Part shown: piece after piece, positions 7,621 through 9,968 of the stretch
Numbering within the stretch: position 1 is the stretch's first letter
Layout: every line of letters begins with the position of its first letter
Source: Fidelibacterota bacterium
GTDB taxonomy: Bacteria; Bipolaricaulota; Bipolaricaulia; UBA7950; UBA9294
Direction of reading: 5' to 3'
Assembly: GCA_024278395.1 (NCBI GenBank)
Contig: JAJRTG010000213.1
Span: 1-9,968, forward strand
Length of the DNA stretch: 9,968 bases
Translations under genes and position numbers: made by a program
Notes under the pieces: generated by a model
What the model was told of the DNA's origin: nothing
What the model saw: the letters and a program-made list of their open reading frames with translations, nothing else
The model's database searches: none

Positions 7621-7649
7621 AATATACCACATCCACCCACGATGGTCAA
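7621..7649 (-). promoter_or_regulatory. Sigma-70-type promoter of the starch operon
   Basis: On the minus strand the -35 box TTGACC (7649-7644) and -10 box TATATT (7626-7621) are separated by exactly 17 bp, with TGTGG just before the -10 as an extended element. Transcription should start near 7613-7615, inside the palindrome, giving a leader of about 27 nt before the ROK ATG. Confidence 0.8.
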
Positions 7650-7655
7650 GAACGA

Positions 7656-7686
7656 GAAAAGTCGCCCGGCGGGGTACCGCCGGGCG
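7656..7686 (-). terminator. Intrinsic terminator of the secreted CARDB-protein gene
   Basis: Minus-strand arms CGCCCGGCGG and CCGCCGGGCG form a perfect 10-bp GC-rich stem (7677-7686 with 7663-7672) with a 4-nt loop, followed by ACTTTTC. It begins 9 nt past the TAG at 7696. The T-run ends about 7 bp before the -35 box of the next promoter, so termination and re-initiation are packed together. No T-run follows in the plus direction, so it acts one way. Confidence 0.82.
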
Positions 7687-7695
7687 CGGTAACTG

Positions 7696-9381
7696 CTACC
7701 GACAACAAACGGAGCTGGTATCGGTGTTGTTGCTTTCGTCGCACTCTCTGATGAAATGCTTGCTGTCCGCCGTCACGGTGAAGTTGAGGGGACACGCCGG
7801 GGTCGGCTGGGCTACTGTCCCTCCTTGAACCTCGTAGATAAACTGGAAATGCAGGCTCTTGGACGCACCTGGGTCTAATAGCCCGACCAACACTTGATCT
7901 CCCCCTACGCTGCTGTCGAGAGCGCAGTAGAAGTGTGTGGCCGGCTGATCCCCGATGTTCGTCACCGTCGCGTAGACATCGACCGTGCAAACGTATTCTT
8001 GCCGCGGCGTCCACTCACAATTGCAACTCGAACGATCGATCCGAATCGTGAGGTCGGGGCAGCCCCCGTGATCATCGGGGGGAGTGTCGCTCGGTCCGGT
8101 GGTGCGGACGGAGTAAACCGCCCATTCCCTTTCCAACGCATTTACGATCACGTCGTCCGTGTTATCATCGCCCGGTGAGAATAACATCCGCACCCGCGGG
8201 CAGTGTGAGACAAAGCCTTTGACGGGCACATCATAGGTCGGGCCGAGCACGGAGAACGAGAACACGGCCGACTCTCCGGGCTGGATGCCGCAGCTGCCAA
8301 CCGGGGCCAGCCACTCCCACCCCGCGGGATGGAACGGGTTGATCAGCCAGGTCCCGGGACCGGATTGGTCGACGGTGGTGAACCCGTCCAGGTTCATGAC
8401 GCTGAAATAGCAGATCCCGCATCCGTCCTTCTCGAAGCTTATGTTGGTCACGGTATAGGTGTAGGTGTCGATATCCCCGTCGCGCGTGACACATTCCTCA
8501 ACCCTGACGTCCCCGTAATCGGTGGTGGTCGTCGACACGTCGTAGCCGATTGCCCCTTCGGGACACGGACCGTGCTCCCCGGTATCCTTGTCCCGCTCGA
8601 CGATCGGGGAGAGGGCGAGCATGAACTCCACCTTCACCCATTCACCCTGATATAGGATGTACCACGCGTCGGTCTGCTTCCCCTCGGTCTCCAGGACCTG
8701 TCCCTGGATCCCAGGAGTCCAAGGGTCCTCCTTCCCCCATGCGAGGTCGATCCCCTCGTTCCCCTGTGCCGTCTTCTCGAACAGGAACGATCTGCCCGCA
8801 AAGTAGTAGTTCAACCTCTCGTTCCGCTCAATCCCGATGATCACCCCTTCCGCGCTGGTCAGCTCCTCTGCGTACGCCCGGAAGTTCGGCTCGACCTCCG
8901 CCAGCGTCAGTTCGATTCCCGGAATCGCATCCGGGGCGAAGTCGATCGGAAACTCACGGTTAAACTCCATCGGAAAGCCTCGGTCGTAGATCTTCAGCTC
9001 AAACTCACCTGGATATTTATCGGCAACGTATTCCGCCAGCCCGCGAACCAACCGGGCGTCGGTCGTCCCAAGCGGAGTCGTCGTCCGCATCACTCCTTTT
9101 CCGAACAGATCCGCCAGCTCGATCGTGTCGAGCTCGTCGACCACGCCGTCGCCGTTCAGATCAGGCATAAGCGCGGGGAACCCGTGATCGTGAAACCACG
9201 CCAGTATCGTCGCCGCCTCCACAGGCCCGGTCCAGCGATCGCTCCAATCCGGCTTGCTCGCCGTACTGATCAGCTGCAGATCGCTCACCGTGAAGCTCGT
9301 CGCCGGTTCCGGTTGGCCGAACCCGAGTATGCCCAACAGGAACACACCCACGACCGTCCCTACAACCACCAGTTTCCACAT
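7696..9381 (-). CDS. Secreted Cys-rich protein with dockerin-like calcium loop and C-terminal CARDB-like domain
   Basis: This 561-residue protein has unknown function. Residues 1-22 are a signal peptide (MWKLVVVGTVVGVFLLGILG core). Residues 64-75, DLNGDGVVDELD, form one EF-hand/dockerin-type calcium loop, with a helix on either side. A region with no family I recognise spans about 100-440. Residues 441-560 resemble a CARDB adhesion module, including DVYATVTNIGDQPA and ECDESNNT. There are 15 cysteines, all between 273 and 560, including SSCNC (451-455) and a terminal CCR, so extracellular disulfide bonds are likely. I chose the ATG at 9381 because GGAGGAAGGAGG lies just upstream and a signal peptide follows directly; the longer reading from 9480 overlaps the promoter region. 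The gene is monocistronic: it has its own terminator and is divergent from hutU. It may be a cell-surface or carbohydrate-related protein, but nothing in it shows catalysis. Confidence 0.75.
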   Translation of the reverse strand: MWKLVVVGTVVGVFLLGILGFGQPEPATSFTVSDLQLISTASKPDWSDRWTGPVEAATILAWFHDHGFPALMPDLNGDGVVDELDTIELADLFGKGVMRTTTPLGTTDARLVRGLAEYVADKYPGEFELKIYDRGFPMEFNREFPIDFAPDAIPGIELTLAEVEPNFRAYAEELTSAEGVIIGIERNERLNYYFAGRSFLFEKTAQGNEGIDLAWGKEDPWTPGIQGQVLETEGKQTDAWYILYQGEWVKVEFMLALSPIVERDKDTGEHGPCPEGAIGYDVSTTTTDYGDVRVEECVTRDGDIDTYTYTVTNISFEKDGCGICYFSVMNLDGFTTVDQSGPGTWLINPFHPAGWEWLAPVGSCGIQPGESAVFSFSVLGPTYDVPVKGFVSHCPRVRMLFSPGDDNTDDVIVNALEREWAVYSVRTTGPSDTPPDDHGGCPDLTIRIDRSSCNCEWTPRQEYVCTVDVYATVTNIGDQPATHFYCALDSSVGGDQVLVGLLDPGASKSLHFQFIYEVQGGTVAQPTPACPLNFTVTADSKHFIRECDESNNTDTSSVCCR

Positions 9382-9401
9382 AACAACCTCCTTCCTCCTA
9401 G

Positions 9402-9420
9402 AGGGAGCATCTGACTCCCT
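9402..9420 (-). repeat. Small hairpin in the leader of the CARDB-protein gene
   Basis: Arms AGGGAG and CTCCCT form a perfect 6-bp stem around a 7-nt loop, immediately upstream of the Shine-Dalgarno sequence (9387-9398). It may affect leader stability or translation; it could equally be chance. Confidence 0.3.
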
Positions 9421-9430
9421 GAATAACTGC

Positions 9431-9436
9431 AGCATA
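9431..9436 (-). promoter_or_regulatory. Possible extended -10 element of the CARDB-protein gene
   Basis: On the minus strand TGTGG precedes TATGCT, matching an extended -10 element, about 50 nt before the chosen ATG. No good -35 hexamer is seen at 16-18 bp upstream. The operon promoter at 7621-7649 also has TGTGG before its TAT, which adds some support. Confidence 0.4.
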
Positions 9437-9473
9437 CCACAGGGCACAGGGAAAACGGAAACGCCGGGCTCGG

Positions 9474-9503
9474 TTGCCATAAACGGGAGGAGAGCCCTAT
9501 ACT
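9474..9503 (+). promoter_or_regulatory. Sigma-70-type promoter of hutU
   Basis: TTGCCA (9474-9479) and TATACT (9498-9503) are separated by 18 bp, close to consensus. Transcription would start near 9510, leaving a leader of about 17 nt that carries the purine-rich ribosome binding site (AGGAAAGG and GGAGGAG) before the ATG at 9527. Confidence 0.65.
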
Positions 9504-9526
9504 CTCCGCCAGGAAAGGGGGAGGAG

Positions 9527-9968
9527 ATGAGAGACGAACCAACGGCGATAAGACTTTCGCCCGAGCTGCCGCCGGCCCCGCGGTTCGAGCCGGGGATCCG
9601 GCGTGCGCCCCACCGCGGGTTCGACCTAACGAAACAGGAGACGATCCTCGCGCTGAAGAACGCGCTGCGCTACATCCCGCCCGAGCTGCACGAAGCGCTC
9701 GCCTCGGAGTTCCTGGACGAGCTGCGGACGCGGGGGCGGATCTACGGCTACCGCTACCGCCCGCCGGGGCGGATCTACGCACGCCCGGTGGACGAGTACG
9801 AGGGCCGCACCCTGGAGGGACGGGCGATCCAGGTGATGATCGACAACAACCTCGACTTCGAGGTCGCCCTGTATCCGTACGAGCTCGTCACCTACGGGGA
9901 GAGCGGGCAGGTGTTTCAGAACTGGATGCAGTACCGCCTGGTCAAGGAATACCTCAAGATGATGACCG
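9527..9968 (+). CDS. hutU: Urocanate hydratase (urocanase), N-terminal part, cut by window edge
   Basis: Urocanase converts urocanate to 4-imidazolone-5-propanoate in the second step of histidine degradation, using tightly bound NAD+, in the cytoplasm. The visible 147 residues contain the N-terminal extension of the long (roughly 650-680 residue) urocanase type: ETILALKNALRYIPPELH (about 38-55), then GRIYGYRYRP (about 70-79) and YARPVDEY (about 84-91). The core motifs NNLDFEVALYPYELVTYG (about 106-123) and FQNWMQY (about 129-135) correspond to the conserved NNLDPEVAEHPEELVTYGG and NW region. The ATG at 9527 follows a GGGGGAGGAG run that abuts it and an AGGAAAGG at better spacing. The reading frame is open to the right edge with no sign of a break. 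The gene is transcribed away from the starch operon and is probably functionally unrelated; other hut genes may follow outside the window. Confidence 0.9.
   Translation, partial: MRDEPTAIRLSPELPPAPRFEPGIRRAPHRGFDLTKQETILALKNALRYIPPELHEALASEFLDELRTRGRIYGYRYRPPGRIYARPVDEYEGRTLEGRAIQVMIDNNLDFEVALYPYELVTYGESGQVFQNWMQYRLVKEYLKMMT

Noticed and set aside
7588..7632. Upstream ATG at 7632 as start of the ROK regulator
   Set aside because: It lies between the -35 and -10 boxes of the promoter, so it would not be transcribed, and the added residues do not resemble ROK N-termini.
9157..9192. Evidence for a cellulosome (dockerin)
   Set aside because: Only a single loop is present rather than a duplicated dockerin, no cohesin or other dockerin is in the window, and single loops of this kind occur in many unrelated secreted proteins.
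9382..9480. ATG at 9480 as start of the secreted CARDB-like protein
   Set aside because: It would place 33 residues before a good signal peptide and overlap the promoters. The ATG at 9381 has a strong ribosome binding site and a signal peptide directly after it.
1..9968. CRISPR arrays, tRNA, rRNA, insertion sequences or attachment sites
   Set aside because: No direct-repeat array, cloverleaf, transposase or target duplication was noticed on reading the window; genes are densely packed and uniform in base use.

Overview
The window looks like a bacterial chromosome segment with high G+C content (roughly 60% by eye) and no mobile element or RNA gene that I can see. The maltose-binding protein has a plain signal peptide with no lipobox Cys, which suggests a Gram-negative-type (diderm) envelope. 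The gene style (GH57 amylopullulanase, ROK regulator, small dockerin-like loop and CARDB domain in secreted proteins, long-form urocanate hydratase) would fit an uncultured, perhaps thermophilic, heterotroph such as a member of Bipolaricaulota/Acetothermia. That placement is a low-confidence guess.

Layout. On the minus strand, reading from about 7650 down to 1, is a starch/maltodextrin operon: a ROK-family repressor (6430-7587), a GH36-like protein of the raffinose-synthase/Sip1 type (4307-6433), a secreted GH57 amylopullulanase-like enzyme (1398-4301), a MalE-type maltose/maltodextrin-binding protein (108-1313), and the first codons of the next gene, probably the MalF permease (from 59 off the left edge). 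The first three genes are joined by very short overlaps or gaps. A clear promoter (TTGACC, 17 bp, TATATT) lies upstream of the ROK gene. A perfect 11-bp-arm palindrome sits at its start site and is very likely the ROK operator; its outer bases resemble the Bacillus XylR site.

Upstream of this operon, also on the minus strand, is a secreted Cys-rich protein (7696-9381) with a dockerin-like calcium loop and a C-terminal CARDB-like domain. A strong intrinsic terminator follows it, squeezed directly against the operon promoter. Divergent from that gene, on the plus strand, starts urocanate hydratase (hutU, 9527 off the right edge), with its own promoter and the start of histidine degradation.

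How they work together: the GH57 enzyme would cut alpha-glucans outside the cytoplasm, MalE and the permease would import the oligosaccharides, and the cytoplasmic GH36-like enzyme would process some imported sugar, all under a sugar-responsive ROK repressor. The GH36-like member is the odd one in an alpha-glucan operon. Further points of interest are an intercistronic hairpin between malE and the next gene, an orphan full-length Shine-Dalgarno sequence before malE, and a repressor operator whose transcript can fold over the repressor's own ribosome binding site.
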